From NCBI GenBank assembly GCA_035542475.1, contig DATKLL010000146.1:1-64000 (forward strand): a DNA stretch of 64,000 nucleotides, read 5' to 3'. The DNA comes from DATKLL01 sp035542475. GTDB taxonomy: Bacteria > Desulfobacterota > Syntrophia > Syntrophales > UBA2185. The notes beneath the pieces are model-generated. The model searched no databases, was not told where the DNA came from, and saw nothing but the letters and a program-made list of their open reading frames with translations. Each line of letters starts with the position of its first letter. The stretch's first letter is position 1. Positions 42,687 through 52,668 of the stretch are shown here, piece by piece. Position numbers and translations under genes: made by a program.

Positions 42687-44480
42687 ATGAAGGCATTAAT
42701 GTCGGGAAATGAGAGTATCGCAAGAGGCGCTTATGAAGATGGTGTTCGCTTCGCTTCAGGGTATCCGGGAACCCCGAGCACTGAAATTATTGAGAATTTC
42801 GCAAAGTATGACGGCGTTTACGCAGAATGGTCTCCAAATGAAAAGGTTGCCCTTGAGGTGGGCATCGGTGCGGCAATAGCTGGTGCAAAGGCTATGGTTG
42901 TCATGAAGCATGTCGGTGTTAACGTTGCTGCTGATCCACTTTTCACAGTAAGTTACACGGGCACAAATGGGGCACTCGTCATCATTACTGCGGATGACCC
43001 ATCTCTGCATAGTTCACAAAATGAACAGGATAATAGAAATTATGCCAAGTTTGCAAAGATACCCATGATTGAGCCTGCAGACAGCCAAGAGGCGAAGAAT
43101 TACATTAAAATTGCTTTCGATATCGGTGAAAAGTTTGATACCCCTGTTTTTCTGAGGACGACCACGCGTGTTTCCCATTCAAAATCCATTGTATTATTGG
43201 AAGAACCGTCAGCCGTCGAAGATCGAACAACTATCCGCTTGAACACTTCAAAATACGTTATGGTACCAGTCAACGCTCGTGCAAGAAGGATAGAAGTTGA
43301 GAATAGACTGCAAAGACTCAGAGAATTTGCTGAAAATTTCCCTGAAAATAAGATTGAAATGAATGATCCCGAAGTCGGCATAATAACGGCTGGGATGTCA
43401 TATAATTATGCAAAAGATGTTTTTCCCAATTTTTCCTATTTAAAGCTTGGTATGGTATATCCGATACCTCCAAGGTTGATCCGGAAATTCGCCTCAAAAG
43501 TTAAAAAACTCTACGTCATCGAGGAACTCGATCCATTTATAGAAGAGCAAGTTGCTGTATTGGGCATCAAAGTAATCGGCAAGGAGATTTTTCCTTATAC
43601 AAACGAATTCGATCCCGGCGTGATTGAGAAGGCCATAAAAGGTAAAAAAACTGAGGTCGTCAGTTTGCCGAACGTATCAATTCCACCCAGGCCTCCTAAT
43701 CTTTGTCCCGGATGTCCTCACAGAGGGTTATTTTATGTACTAGGGAAACTGGACGCCTTTGTCACGGGTGATATCGGATGCTATACGCTATCTTATATGA
43801 AACCTCTGGAAGGTCTTCATTCATGTATATGTATGGGTGCAAGCGTAGGTATGGCACATGGAATGAGTAAGGCTTTGAAGGATAAAGGGAAGGGGAAGGT
43901 CGTTGGTGTTATCGGTGACTCCACATTTATACATTCAGGTATGACACCATTGTTAAATATGGCCTATAACAAAAGTGAAGCAGTCATTGTCATATGTGAT
44001 AACAGGACAACTGCTATGACGGGTATGCAGGAGCATCCGGCAACCGGTTACACCCTTCAAGGAGAAAAAACAAAAGAGCTGGATTTTGCGACGCTCGCTA
44101 CTGCGTTGGGCATTGACAGTGTAAATGTAATAGACCCCTATGATATAAAAGCAACAAGTAAAGTATTAAAAAAAGAGTTGTCAAAGTCTGGTCCTTCTGT
44201 AATAATATCAAGGAAGCCCTGCGTATTATTCAAGCGAAGCTTAAAGGATAAGCGAAAACCTCTGGCAATTGATGCGAGCATTTGCATCGGCTGCAAATCA
44301 TGTTTAAAATTGGGGTGTCCACCAATCACGTGGACAAGGTTTGAAGATATGCCGGAAAAAAAGGTTAAAAAGAACGTGAAAAAGCAGGAAGGTATTGCAT
44401 TTATTGACAGTGACCTCTGTAGTGGCTGTACTGTATGTCAGCAGATATGCAAAGTCGGCGCTATTGTTGAGGTTGATTAA
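42687..44480 (+). CDS. iorA: Indolepyruvate:ferredoxin oxidoreductase, alpha subunit
   Basis: About 597 residues from the ATG at 42687, where the family-typical LMSGNESIARGAYEDG begins (AGGAG 13 nt upstream). A TTG at 42657 is possible but unlikely. Thiamine-diphosphate enzyme: a pyrimidine-binding part with GYPGTPSTEI, a PP domain with CPGCPHRG, GDIGCYTL and GDSTFIHSG, and a C-terminal double [4Fe-4S] ferredoxin domain (CIGCKSCLKLGCP with the Ior-type altered spacing, then CSGCTVCQQIC). It oxidises arylpyruvates from Trp, Phe and Tyr to arylacetyl-CoA with reduction of ferredoxin, in anaerobes. Confidence 0.95.
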   Translation: MKALMSGNESIARGAYEDGVRFASGYPGTPSTEIIENFAKYDGVYAEWSPNEKVALEVGIGAAIAGAKAMVVMKHVGVNVAADPLFTVSYTGTNGALVIITADDPSLHSSQNEQDNRNYAKFAKIPMIEPADSQEAKNYIKIAFDIGEKFDTPVFLRTTTRVSHSKSIVLLEEPSAVEDRTTIRLNTSKYVMVPVNARARRIEVENRLQRLREFAENFPENKIEMNDPEVGIITAGMSYNYAKDVFPNFSYLKLGMVYPIPPRLIRKFASKVKKLYVIEELDPFIEEQVAVLGIKVIGKEIFPYTNEFDPGVIEKAIKGKKTEVVSLPNVSIPPRPPNLCPGCPHRGLFYVLGKLDAFVTGDIGCYTLSYMKPLEGLHSCICMGASVGMAHGMSKALKDKGKGKVVGVIGDSTFIHSGMTPLLNMAYNKSEAVIVICDNRTTAMTGMQEHPATGYTLQGEKTKELDFATLATALGIDSVNVIDPYDIKATSKVLKKELSKSGPSVIISRKPCVLFKRSLKDKRKPLAIDASICIGCKSCLKLGCPPITWTRFEDMPEKKVKKNVKKQEGIAFIDSDLCSGCTVCQQICKVGAIVEVD

Positions 44481-44484
44481 TCTC

Positions 44485-45069
44485 ATGAATAGTGATCAAG
44501 ATGTGAAGAGTATTTTGCTGGCAGGAGTTGGTGGCCAGGGCATTCTACGGGCTAGTGATATATTATGCCTCGTTATGATGGAATCAGGCCTGGATGTCAA
44601 AAAAAGCGAAGTCCATGGGATGGCCCAGAGGGGCGGCTCTGTAACCAGTCATGTACGATATGGGAAGAAGGTTTATTCGCCGATAGCTAAAAAAGGTAAT
44701 GTGGATATTCTGCTATCATTTGAAAAATTAGAGACCCTGCGTTATCTTGATTTTATGATGACGGACGGCACTGTTATCGTTAATGAAAAAGAACTTTATC
44801 CACCTTCGGTAAATCTTGGCGATGCCGTATATCCTACCAACATAATTGAACTCTTAGAAAAAATCTTCCATTCTGTGAAGGTTGTCAATGCCAATAACAT
44901 AGCAATAAAGGCGGGTGATGTCAGAATGGAAAACACTGCTCTTCTCGGCGTTCTTTCACTTTATTTACAAATTGATATGTCGCTTTGGGAGCACGTAATC
45001 CTTAAATCATTCCCGAAGAAAGCCGCCCAGGGAAACCTCAAAGCCTTTCATATGGGGCGGGAAGCATAA
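44485..45069 (+). CDS. iorB: Indolepyruvate:ferredoxin oxidoreductase, beta subunit
   Basis: 194 residues from the ATG at 44485, 4 bp after iorA; the frame is open further upstream but only inside iorA. It has the gamma-type 2-oxoacid oxidoreductase motifs ILLAGVGGQGILRASDILC, KKSEVHGMAQRGGSVTSHVRYG and a C-terminal MENTALLGVLS segment. It pairs with IorA to form the active enzyme. Usual length for the family. Confidence 0.94.
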   Translation: MNSDQDVKSILLAGVGGQGILRASDILCLVMMESGLDVKKSEVHGMAQRGGSVTSHVRYGKKVYSPIAKKGNVDILLSFEKLETLRYLDFMMTDGTVIVNEKELYPPSVNLGDAVYPTNIIELLEKIFHSVKVVNANNIAIKAGDVRMENTALLGVLSLYLQIDMSLWEHVILKSFPKKAAQGNLKAFHMGREA

Positions 45070-45219
45070 AGGCGCGAATTCTGCTGTCATCAAAGTTTAG
45101 TTCCAAATACTTTATTTGATAACTGCATACCTGGATTTAGATCTTGGTCAAGAAACTCATTGTAACTTTCTGAACATAATAAATAGCTGTATTATTAATT
45201 AAAACTGCTTGCTCCAGAC

Positions 45220-45247
45220 TTGACAAAGTTGAAGAAATGGATATTGT
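45220..45247 (+). promoter_or_regulatory. Sigma70 promoter of the dnaJ-like gene
   Basis: TTGACA (45220-45225), a 16-bp spacer and TATTGT (45242-45247), 31 bp before the start codon. No CIRCE-type repeat was seen. Confidence 0.55.
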
Positions 45248-45278
45248 AAGACAAATAATAAATTGTAAGTAGTATTTT

Positions 45279-46223
45279 ATGGCAGAAGATTATTACAAAA
45301 TATTGGGTGTGGAAAAAAACGCAGACATTGAGATGATCAAAAAGGCCTATAGAAAACTGGCCCTGAAGTGGCATCCTGACAAGAATCCCAACAACAAAAC
45401 GGCAGAGGAAAAGTTTAAAAAAATCAGTGAGGCTTATGCCGTTCTCAGTGATCCTAAAAAGCGCGAGGAATATGATACTTTCGGTTCTGCCGACCAGTTC
45501 AGACAGAGATACACTCAGGAGGATATCTTTAGAGGTTTTGATCTTAATGATATATTAAGGGGTTTTGGTTTTGGAGACTTGGGAGGAACAGGGACCAGAA
45601 CATTCAGATCCGGCAGGGGAGGTGGTTTTGCTTTCACTCAAGGCGGATCATTTTCCGATATTTTCGAGGGAGAGAGGCATAGATATGCACACCAGCCTCA
45701 AAAAGGCCAGGACTTTGAATATAACCTCTCAATTACTTTAGAAGAATCTGTTTTTGGCGCGGAAAAGAAATTAGCCCTACAAAAAGAAGACACCATCGAT
45801 GAAATAAGTTTTCGGGTTCCACCCGGCATCAATTCCGGAAAGAAACTGAGATTAGCAGGAAAGGGAGCTGCCGGCGTTGACGGAGGTCCTTCAGGCGACT
45901 TGTACATAAATATTCATGTTCTTCCCCATCCAATTTTTGCAAGAGATGGAAATGATATATATATCGAAAAGGTAATTAATTTTACACAAGCTGTTTTGGG
46001 TACAAGTATTGATGTCCCAACCCTTGATGGGACCACGAAACGAATCAAGATTCCACCCGGAACTCAAAACAATACAAAAATTAGAATGAAGGGTTTTGGC
46101 GTTTCCGGATTGAAGGGCACAGGCAAGGGTGATCAATTTGTGAAAATAACAATAAATGTACCAAAAAAACTGACTGACAAACAACTTCAACTGGTCAATC
46201 AATTGGTTGAGGAAGGTTTATAA
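45279..46223 (+). CDS. DnaJ-family co-chaperone without zinc finger (CbpA-like)
   Basis: 314 residues. J domain (4-70) with the HPD motif in LKWHPDKNPNN, a Gly/Phe-rich linker (about 80-130; GGTGTRTFRSGRGGGFAF), then the two-part DnaJ C-terminal substrate-binding domain (EESVFGAEKKLALQ, RVPPGINSGKKLRLAGKG). No CxxCxGxG zinc repeats, so it is the CbpA/DnaJ type II form. It stimulates DnaK ATPase through HPD. Stand-alone, with no dnaK or grpE nearby. Confidence 0.93.
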   Translation: MAEDYYKILGVEKNADIEMIKKAYRKLALKWHPDKNPNNKTAEEKFKKISEAYAVLSDPKKREEYDTFGSADQFRQRYTQEDIFRGFDLNDILRGFGFGDLGGTGTRTFRSGRGGGFAFTQGGSFSDIFEGERHRYAHQPQKGQDFEYNLSITLEESVFGAEKKLALQKEDTIDEISFRVPPGINSGKKLRLAGKGAAGVDGGPSGDLYINIHVLPHPIFARDGNDIYIEKVINFTQAVLGTSIDVPTLDGTTKRIKIPPGTQNNTKIRMKGFGVSGLKGTGKGDQFVKITINVPKKLTDKQLQLVNQLVEEGL

Positions 46224-46301
46224 CAAGTCTTTTGATTTATATACGTCTTATAAGATATGTTATGTAAACTTATCATGAACATTATATTCATTTATAGTCA
46301 A

Positions 46302-47021
46302 TTAGATTAGCTCAACATCTCCAACTGCGCCAAAACTTTCTCCCATAATTATTACGATACCATCAACGCCCTCTATTTCGATCCCTTTTTCAAGAGCCAT
46401 TTTAATATCAAATTTATTTTTTAAAAGGTTTCCGACAGCAGTCGCTGCTGCATCAGCCATCGTAGCAGATTTTGACAAGATGCAGACTGCATCGGCTTTT
46501 CCAAAGCTTAGGGAATGTCCAACCGTTCCAGACGATGTACATACACCCATTGGCATTTTTTCCGACTTCAAGCATAGCCTGAGTTTATAGCTCAAAGGTG
46601 AATCTCCAGCAAAAATTGCAATAGTTATATCAGATTCTGTATTCAGAAAAATATCACCACCATTTTCAACGATAACATTGCAAGATAAATCAAGAAGATC
46701 AATGCCTACATACTCAGCGATTGCCCCTGCAACCGAGGCCATGGGGCCTACACCGGCTACACTGGAAGTCTTCAGCATATCCCTCACAATAGGCGGTGCA
46801 AATTTATCATCAGTGATTGGATTTAAAGAAGTTAAAAAATCGGGATGATACTTTATATAAGACTCTATAAATGCGCGATATTTGTAGACTGAGCGAAATG
46901 CAACATCGGAAAGATCTTGGTCAGAACGTATAAAAAGATCTGTTTCACGCACGCTTACATGAAAAGATATAAGACTATTATCCGATACTTTATTCCTATA
47001 AGTCCTTTCTCGGTACTTCAT
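46302..47021 (-). CDS. UPF0280 family protein (ApbE-like fold)
   Basis: 239 residues with an ATG start. Segments SSVAGVGPMASVAGAIAEYVG, CNVIVENGGDIFLNT, GVCTSSGTVGHSLSFGKADAV and SATMADAAATAVGN are the conserved blocks of UPF0280, a family related to the FAD:protein FMN transferase ApbE and common in anaerobes and methanogens. The function is unknown. No signal peptide, so cytosolic. It lies between dnaJ (convergent) and dnaE (upstream, same strand). Confidence 0.8.
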   Translation of the reverse strand: MKYRERTYRNKVSDNSLISFHVSVRETDLFIRSDQDLSDVAFRSVYKYRAFIESYIKYHPDFLTSLNPITDDKFAPPIVRDMLKTSSVAGVGPMASVAGAIAEYVGIDLLDLSCNVIVENGGDIFLNTESDITIAIFAGDSPLSYKLRLCLKSEKMPMGVCTSSGTVGHSLSFGKADAVCILSKSATMADAAATAVGNLLKNKFDIKMALEKGIEIEGVDGIVIIMGESFGAVGDVELI

Positions 47022-47074
47022 TATCCGATATTAAAGTATTACTTAATATTATCACTATAAATGAATGAATTGCA

Positions 47075-50000
47075 TTAATAATCATTATATCCATATCTAG
47101 TCGAAACTGACCCAAGTATGCGATCTGCTTCTTCTTTAAGCTCATCAGTTAACTCAAGCCTGCATTCCTTCCCTAGATAAATGATTACTTCACTTTTTCC
47201 ATTGAGAATATGGATGAAACCATCACATTTACCTCTATGATTTTTAAATAAAATATTCAGAGACTCGATATCTTCAACAGCTGATTTTGTGGCATCAATA
47301 TAAAAGTGTGCGGTGTTATAAGATTGTTCTCCTGAATTAACGAGGTCAACAAGCTCAGAAGCGATAACCTTAACCCCCTCTTCACCAGCGTCTATTGTAC
47401 CTTTAATAAGAACAGGCTCATCGCTGTGAAGCAGACCAAAAGCACTCTTATAAATATCCGCAAAGAAAATTACTGTGACTGATCCTTTAAGATCCTCAAT
47501 GGTGACATAAGCCATAGTATCCTTTTTCTTCGTTGTTACCTCACGAATGTTGCTAACCACACCACCAAAAATTACTCCCTCACGATCCTTCTTTTCGTTT
47601 ATACTCGAAGTGTCCACATTAGCCAAGGAGCTGAGTTTGTCGGCGAATTTTAAAAGAGGATGACCTGTGATATAGAATCCGAGTGTTTCCTTCTCGTGAG
47701 CGAGTAATTCCTGATGATCCCACTCAACCGCATCGAATATCGATTCCTCTTGGAACAAATCTATATTTTTATCGTTATCGTTCTTAAAATGGTCAAAGAA
47801 ACTGGTCTGTCCGCTCGACCTGTCCTTATGCTGCCTCTGAGCAGTATCAACAATACCTTCATAATATTTAATTAACTGTCTTCTACGATAGCCTAGTGAA
47901 TCGTAAGCTCCGCATTTAATCAAACTTTCAATCATCCTCTTATTAATTTTCCTAAGGTCAATAATATTACAGAAATCATTAAAAGTTTTAAATCTACCTT
48001 CGCTTTCTCTAACTGATATAATTGAATCAATGGCACCAATACCAACATTTTTCACGGCAGCCAGACCGAATCTAATATGTTCACCGGCAACACTGAAATC
48101 GCTTTGCGATTCATTTATATCGGGAGGAAGAACATTTATACCCATATCTTTGCAGCTGTTTATGTATTTGATGATCTTATCCCTATTATCTTTTTCGCTT
48201 GTCAGAAGCGCTGCCATGAATTCAACAGGATAATTAGCCTTCAAATAAGCGGTTTGGTAGGATATCATGGCGTAAGCAGTACTATGAGACTTGTTAAATC
48301 CATATTCTGCAAATGTTTCCATCTGTTCCCAGATTTTTTTTGCTTTTTTTTCCGTTATATTTTTTTGTTTGGCACCATCCAGAAATTTGGGTTTTTCCTT
48401 CTCCATTTCAGAGGGTTTTTTCTTGCTCATGACTTTTCGTAAAATATCTGCTTCAGCCATTGTATAGCCGCCAATAGCACTGGCTATCTGCATTACCTGT
48501 TCCTGGTAAACAATAACACCATACGTTTCCCTTAATATTTCTTTTAGCTCAGAAACTTCATATACAATCTTCGTCCTACCCTGCTTTCGTGAAATAAATT
48601 CAGGAACCATATTCATCGGCCCTGGTCTGTAAAGTGCTATTAAGGCTATTATATCCTCAATACAATCAGGCTTCATGTTTATCAGAATATCTTTCATGCC
48701 TGCACTTTCCAGCTGGAATATACCGTCCGTGTTCCCCTTCATGAGTAATTGATAGGTTCTTTGATCATTAAGGGGGATTTTATCGATATTGATCTCCTCA
48801 CCCCTGCCCTCTTTTATAAACTGCAGGGTATTTTTTATAACAGTTAAAGTCTTTAATCCTAGAAAATCAAATTTTGTCAGCCCAATCATTTGAAGATCAT
48901 TCATTGAAAACTGCGTAACGATTTCGTCCTTGGGACTTCTGCACAGAGGTACGCGATCTACGAGAGGTATATCAGAGATAACGACACCTGCCGCATGTGT
49001 TGAGGAATGTCGATTCAGGCCTTCGAGAGATCTGGACAGAGAGAGGAGTTTTTTTACTTTTTCATTTTTTTTCTCCTCTTCCTGAAGACGTGGTTCGCTT
49101 TGGATGGCCATATCTAGAGAGATGTTAAGGATATTGGGAACTAGTTTCGCAATACTGTCTACTTCGCCATAGGGTATATTCAATGCCCTTCCGACGTCCC
49201 GGATAACTGCCTTCGCCTGCATTTTACCGAACGTAATGATCTGTGCGACTCTATCACTACCGTATTTATCGGTTACATACCTGATAATTTCATCCCTCCC
49301 GTCCTGGCAAAAATCTATATCTATATCAGGCATGCTTATTCGTTCCGGATTCAAAAATCTTTCAAAAAATAATCCGTAACGTATTGGATCGATATTGGTT
49401 ATGCCGATGGCATATGCGACAAGACTTCCTGCAGCAGAACCTCTCCCCGGCCCTACGGGAATACTTTTATGTTTTGCGTAATTTACAAAGTCAGAAACGA
49501 TAAGAAAATAGCCGGCAAATCCCATTGCCTTGATAATTCCCAATTCTTCTTCGAGGCGACTTTCATATTTTTGTTGCATGCATTTCTCTTGATTACTCTT
49601 CATAAGGATTGGCATTAAGTTTTTCAGTCCCTGCCTAGCCAACCTCATTAAATATTCGTCAAGTGATTCACCCGTATCGATTTTAAAATTAGGAAGAGAA
49701 ATATTGCCAAAATCAAAATTGAAATTACATTTTCCTGCAATAATAACTGTGTTATCAACAGCTTCAGGAATATTCTTAAAAAGCCGCTTCATGCTATCAG
49801 GTGATCTGAAATAAAATTGATCTGTTTTGAACCTCATCCTGTCGATATCATCGACGGTCTTCCCGGTTTGAATACACACCAGGACATCATGTGCCTCAGC
49901 GTCTTCTCGATTTATATAGTGGCAGTCATTAGTAGCCACTAAAGGAATTGATAGCTCCCGACTTATTTCGTTGAGTCCTGCATTCGCAATTCTTTGTTCA

Positions 50001-50551
50001 GGTAGACCGTTTTCCATGATCTCCAGATAAAAATTTCCATCGCCTAATATGTTTCTATATTCTTCGGCAACTTTTTTAGCCGCTTCCTTATTTCCTTTTA
50101 ACAGGAGATTCGATATTTCACCATGCAGACATGCACTCAAACCGATAAGGCCTTCGTTATATTCTCCCAGGATTTCCTTGTCCACTCGTGGTCGATAGTA
50201 AAACCCTTCAAGATATCCTGATGTTACGAGTTTCATGAGATTCTTATATCCTTGCATATTCTTGACAAGGACAACAAGATGATAAGAACTCTCTCCTGTA
50301 GTATGAGAATTCTTATCAAAACGGCTTTTGGGGGCTACATAGAGTTCACAACCGATGATAGGTTTAATGCCGTATCTCTGAGCGTGCTGATAGAAGTCAA
50401 CAGCCCCAAAAATATTACCATGGTCAGTCATGGCCACTGCAGGCATTTGGTACTCTTTTGCTTTTTTAAAAAGATTATCGAAACGAATAGTTCCGTCGAG
50501 AAGACTGTACTGCGTGTGAACATGTAGGTGGACAAAATCAGCCGAGTTCAT
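47075..50551 (-). CDS. dnaE: DNA polymerase III alpha subunit
   Basis: 1158 residues, the standard DnaE1 length. N-terminal PHP domain (HLHVHTQYSLLDGTIRF, MTDHGN), the C-family polymerase palm with GPGRGSAAGSLVAYA and PDIDIDFCQDGRDEII (catalytic Asp residues), the fingers segment with EYGFNKSHSTAYA, helix-hairpin-helix (KNVGIGAIDSI) and an OB domain near the C-terminus. It is the replicative polymerase of the chromosome. The ribosome site is weak (GGTAA) for such an essential gene. Confidence 0.97.
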   Translation of the reverse strand: MNSADFVHLHVHTQYSLLDGTIRFDNLFKKAKEYQMPAVAMTDHGNIFGAVDFYQHAQRYGIKPIIGCELYVAPKSRFDKNSHTTGESSYHLVVLVKNMQGYKNLMKLVTSGYLEGFYYRPRVDKEILGEYNEGLIGLSACLHGEISNLLLKGNKEAAKKVAEEYRNILGDGNFYLEIMENGLPEQRIANAGLNEISRELSIPLVATNDCHYINREDAEAHDVLVCIQTGKTVDDIDRMRFKTDQFYFRSPDSMKRLFKNIPEAVDNTVIIAGKCNFNFDFGNISLPNFKIDTGESLDEYLMRLARQGLKNLMPILMKSNQEKCMQQKYESRLEEELGIIKAMGFAGYFLIVSDFVNYAKHKSIPVGPGRGSAAGSLVAYAIGITNIDPIRYGLFFERFLNPERISMPDIDIDFCQDGRDEIIRYVTDKYGSDRVAQIITFGKMQAKAVIRDVGRALNIPYGEVDSIAKLVPNILNISLDMAIQSEPRLQEEEKKNEKVKKLLSLSRSLEGLNRHSSTHAAGVVISDIPLVDRVPLCRSPKDEIVTQFSMNDLQMIGLTKFDFLGLKTLTVIKNTLQFIKEGRGEEINIDKIPLNDQRTYQLLMKGNTDGIFQLESAGMKDILINMKPDCIEDIIALIALYRPGPMNMVPEFISRKQGRTKIVYEVSELKEILRETYGVIVYQEQVMQIASAIGGYTMAEADILRKVMSKKKPSEMEKEKPKFLDGAKQKNITEKKAKKIWEQMETFAEYGFNKSHSTAYAMISYQTAYLKANYPVEFMAALLTSEKDNRDKIIKYINSCKDMGINVLPPDINESQSDFSVAGEHIRFGLAAVKNVGIGAIDSIISVRESEGRFKTFNDFCNIIDLRKINKRMIESLIKCGAYDSLGYRRRQLIKYYEGIVDTAQRQHKDRSSGQTSFFDHFKNDNDKNIDLFQEESIFDAVEWDHQELLAHEKETLGFYITGHPLLKFADKLSSLANVDTSSINEKKDREGVIFGGVVSNIREVTTKKKDTMAYVTIEDLKGSVTVIFFADIYKSAFGLLHSDEPVLIKGTIDAGEEGVKVIASELVDLVNSGEQSYNTAHFYIDATKSAVEDIESLNILFKNHRGKCDGFIHILNGKSEVIIYLGKECRLELTDELKEEADRILGSVSTRYGYNDY

Positions 50552-50704
50552 TTTTTAATTACCTGGTAAAAACAGAATATCGATTTAATGCTTAAGTCAA
50601 TAAACAGTAAATTTCGGACATGCGCATCACTGATGAGCGAATTTTACATAGAGTATACTGAAACGGCACAAGGGATGCGTCTGAATTTTTATGTCGTCGT
50701 ATAA

Positions 50705-52165
50705 TCAGTCGAGCCAATAGTTAGGAGCCTCTTTGGTGATAATAACATCGTGGACATGGCTTTCTCGAAGTCCCGCTGATGTAATGCGAACGAATTTTGT
50801 GTTTTCTCTCAGTTCCTTTATTGTTTTGCAACCAGCATATCCCATGCCGACCTTAAGACCGCCTACAAGCTGGCTTATACTTGCAGAAAGCGAGCCTCTG
50901 AAAGGTACCCTACCTTCTATACCCTCAGGAACCATTTTCAGGCTGCTCTCTATATCATCATGATAATACCTGTCCATACTTCCCAGTTTCATGGCCTCAA
51001 GTGAACCCATACCCCTATATACCTTGTAGCTTCTTCCCTGGAAGAGAATCGTTTCCCCAGGGCTCTCTTCTGTCCCGGCAAATAGACTTCCTATCATGAC
51101 TGTGTGAGCGCCTGCGGCAAGGGCTTTAACAACATCACCGGAATATTTAATACCTCCATCAGAGATAATTGGTATATTGCATTTTGCTGCAACCTTGGCA
51201 GCATCCCTGATCGCGCTCATTTGTGGTACTCCAACCCCGGCGATTATTCTTGTCGTACATATTGATCCCGGACCGACTCCAACCTTGATTGCATCCACTC
51301 CCGCATCGATAAGAGCCTTTGCACCTTCAACTGTAGCTATATTTCCGGCAATCAACTCACACTTTTTAAAGTTGGATTTAGTATCTCTTATTGCATCTAA
51401 AACGCCTTTCGAATGTCCGTGAGATGTGTCTATGACGATCACATCAACGCCAGATGCTATTAAAGCATCAATCCTCGCTTCTCTGTCAATAATACCGACA
51501 GCAGCACCAACGCGCAGTCTCCCTAAAGAATCTTTGCACGCATTGGGATATCTTTTTATCTTTTCTATGTCCTTAATGGTTATCATTCCTTTTAAGTTAT
51601 ACTCATCATCTACAACGAGCAATTTCTCAATCCTGTGCTTGTGCAGCAGCTTCTTGGAATCTTCCAGTGTGATATTTGAGGAAACGGTAACAAGATTTTC
51701 TTTAGTCATCACATCTGAGACTAGTTGATCGATGTTCGTTTCAAATCTCAGGTCCCGGTTTGTCAGAATTCCTACCAATCTGCGATTCTTAACCACAGGA
51801 ACGCCTGATATTCTGTATCTGTTCATGAGATCAAGGGCTTCATGGACCTTCTGCTCAGGTTCGATGGTTATTGGATCCACGATCATACCGCTCTCCGACT
51901 TTTTCACTTTATCAACTTCTATCGTCTGTTTTTCAATGCTCATGTTGCGGTGGATAATCCCTATGCCGCCTTCCTGGGCAAGACATATGGCTGTACGAGA
52001 CTCTGTAACTGTATCCATTGCGGCGCTGATAATTGGAATATTCAAGATAATGTTATTTGTAAGAAGTGTCGAAGTCTCGACATCTTTGGGAAGAATATTC
52101 GATTCACATGGTACAAGAAGAAGGTCATCAAACGTCAATGTCTCTTTTACGTGGTCGTCAAGCAT
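50705..52165 (-). CDS. guaB: IMP dehydrogenase
   Basis: 486 residues with GGAGG 5 nt before the ATG. TIM-barrel enzyme with two CBS domains inserted (about 92-210). Catalytic Cys loop GVGPGSICTTRI, phosphate-binding ISDGGIKYSGD and MIGSLFAGTEESPGE are intact. It oxidises IMP to XMP, the first committed step to GMP; CBS domains bind adenine and guanine nucleotides. 32 bp after the DUF1285 gene on the same strand. Confidence 0.97.
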   Translation of the reverse strand: MLDDHVKETLTFDDLLLVPCESNILPKDVETSTLLTNNIILNIPIISAAMDTVTESRTAICLAQEGGIGIIHRNMSIEKQTIEVDKVKKSESGMIVDPITIEPEQKVHEALDLMNRYRISGVPVVKNRRLVGILTNRDLRFETNIDQLVSDVMTKENLVTVSSNITLEDSKKLLHKHRIEKLLVVDDEYNLKGMITIKDIEKIKRYPNACKDSLGRLRVGAAVGIIDREARIDALIASGVDVIVIDTSHGHSKGVLDAIRDTKSNFKKCELIAGNIATVEGAKALIDAGVDAIKVGVGPGSICTTRIIAGVGVPQMSAIRDAAKVAAKCNIPIISDGGIKYSGDVVKALAAGAHTVMIGSLFAGTEESPGETILFQGRSYKVYRGMGSLEAMKLGSMDRYYHDDIESSLKMVPEGIEGRVPFRGSLSASISQLVGGLKVGMGYAGCKTIKELRENTKFVRITSAGLRESHVHDVIITKEAPNYWLD

Positions 52166-52197
52166 GTGCGCCTCCGTCTGTTTTGCTTATCTAAATT

Positions 52198-52665
52198 TTA
52201 CACCTTTATATAATAGGATATTCCGTTCAGTGAGATTAAGTATTTATCTTTCTCAGCATCATATTCTATAAAATTCGCGATTTGATAAAAGCTTGCTCTT
52301 GAAAATCGTGCAACAAACGCATTATCCTTTATGGAACAATAAAGTACATTTTCCTTTCCGATACATAAAGTGTCAAGATCCAGCTTCTCAAGGCTATGAT
52401 CAGACAAAAGAACATATATATATTTTTCATTTGAGGATTGTGAATCAGGTCCGTATACGGCTTTAATTACAAACGGTGTGTCCTCTACTTCAAGATAGCA
52501 GCAATCGTCCTCCAGTTCAATTATATATCTCCCATATTCATCCCTTTTCAAATGTTGATAAAAATAATGGATGATGTCCTTCCTGACAATTTCTTTGCCC
52601 CTGTAATACCAGATACCATCTTTGTCTATTTTAATCTGGCAAGGAGGGATATTGATCTTCATCAT
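52198..52665 (-). CDS. DUF1285 family protein
   Basis: 155 residues, ATG ATG start 3 bp after dtd. The N-terminal IDKDGIWYYRGKEIVRKDIIHYFYQHLKRDEYGRYII and CYLEVEDTPFVIKAV match the DUF1285 pattern. The C-terminal half is variable and predicted to be beta-rich. No catalytic residues are identifiable, and the function is unknown. It sits between dtd and guaB in one transcription unit. Confidence 0.7.
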   Translation of the reverse strand: MMKINIPPCQIKIDKDGIWYYRGKEIVRKDIIHYFYQHLKRDEYGRYIIELEDDCCYLEVEDTPFVIKAVYGPDSQSSNEKYIYVLLSDHSLEKLDLDTLCIGKENVLYCSIKDNAFVARFSRASFYQIANFIEYDAEKDKYLISLNGISYYIKV

Positions 52666-52668
52666 CTT

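Noticed and set aside
51732..52271. 179-codon plus-strand frame opposite guaB
   Set aside because: Antisense shadow of guaB without a ribosome site or recognisable protein features.
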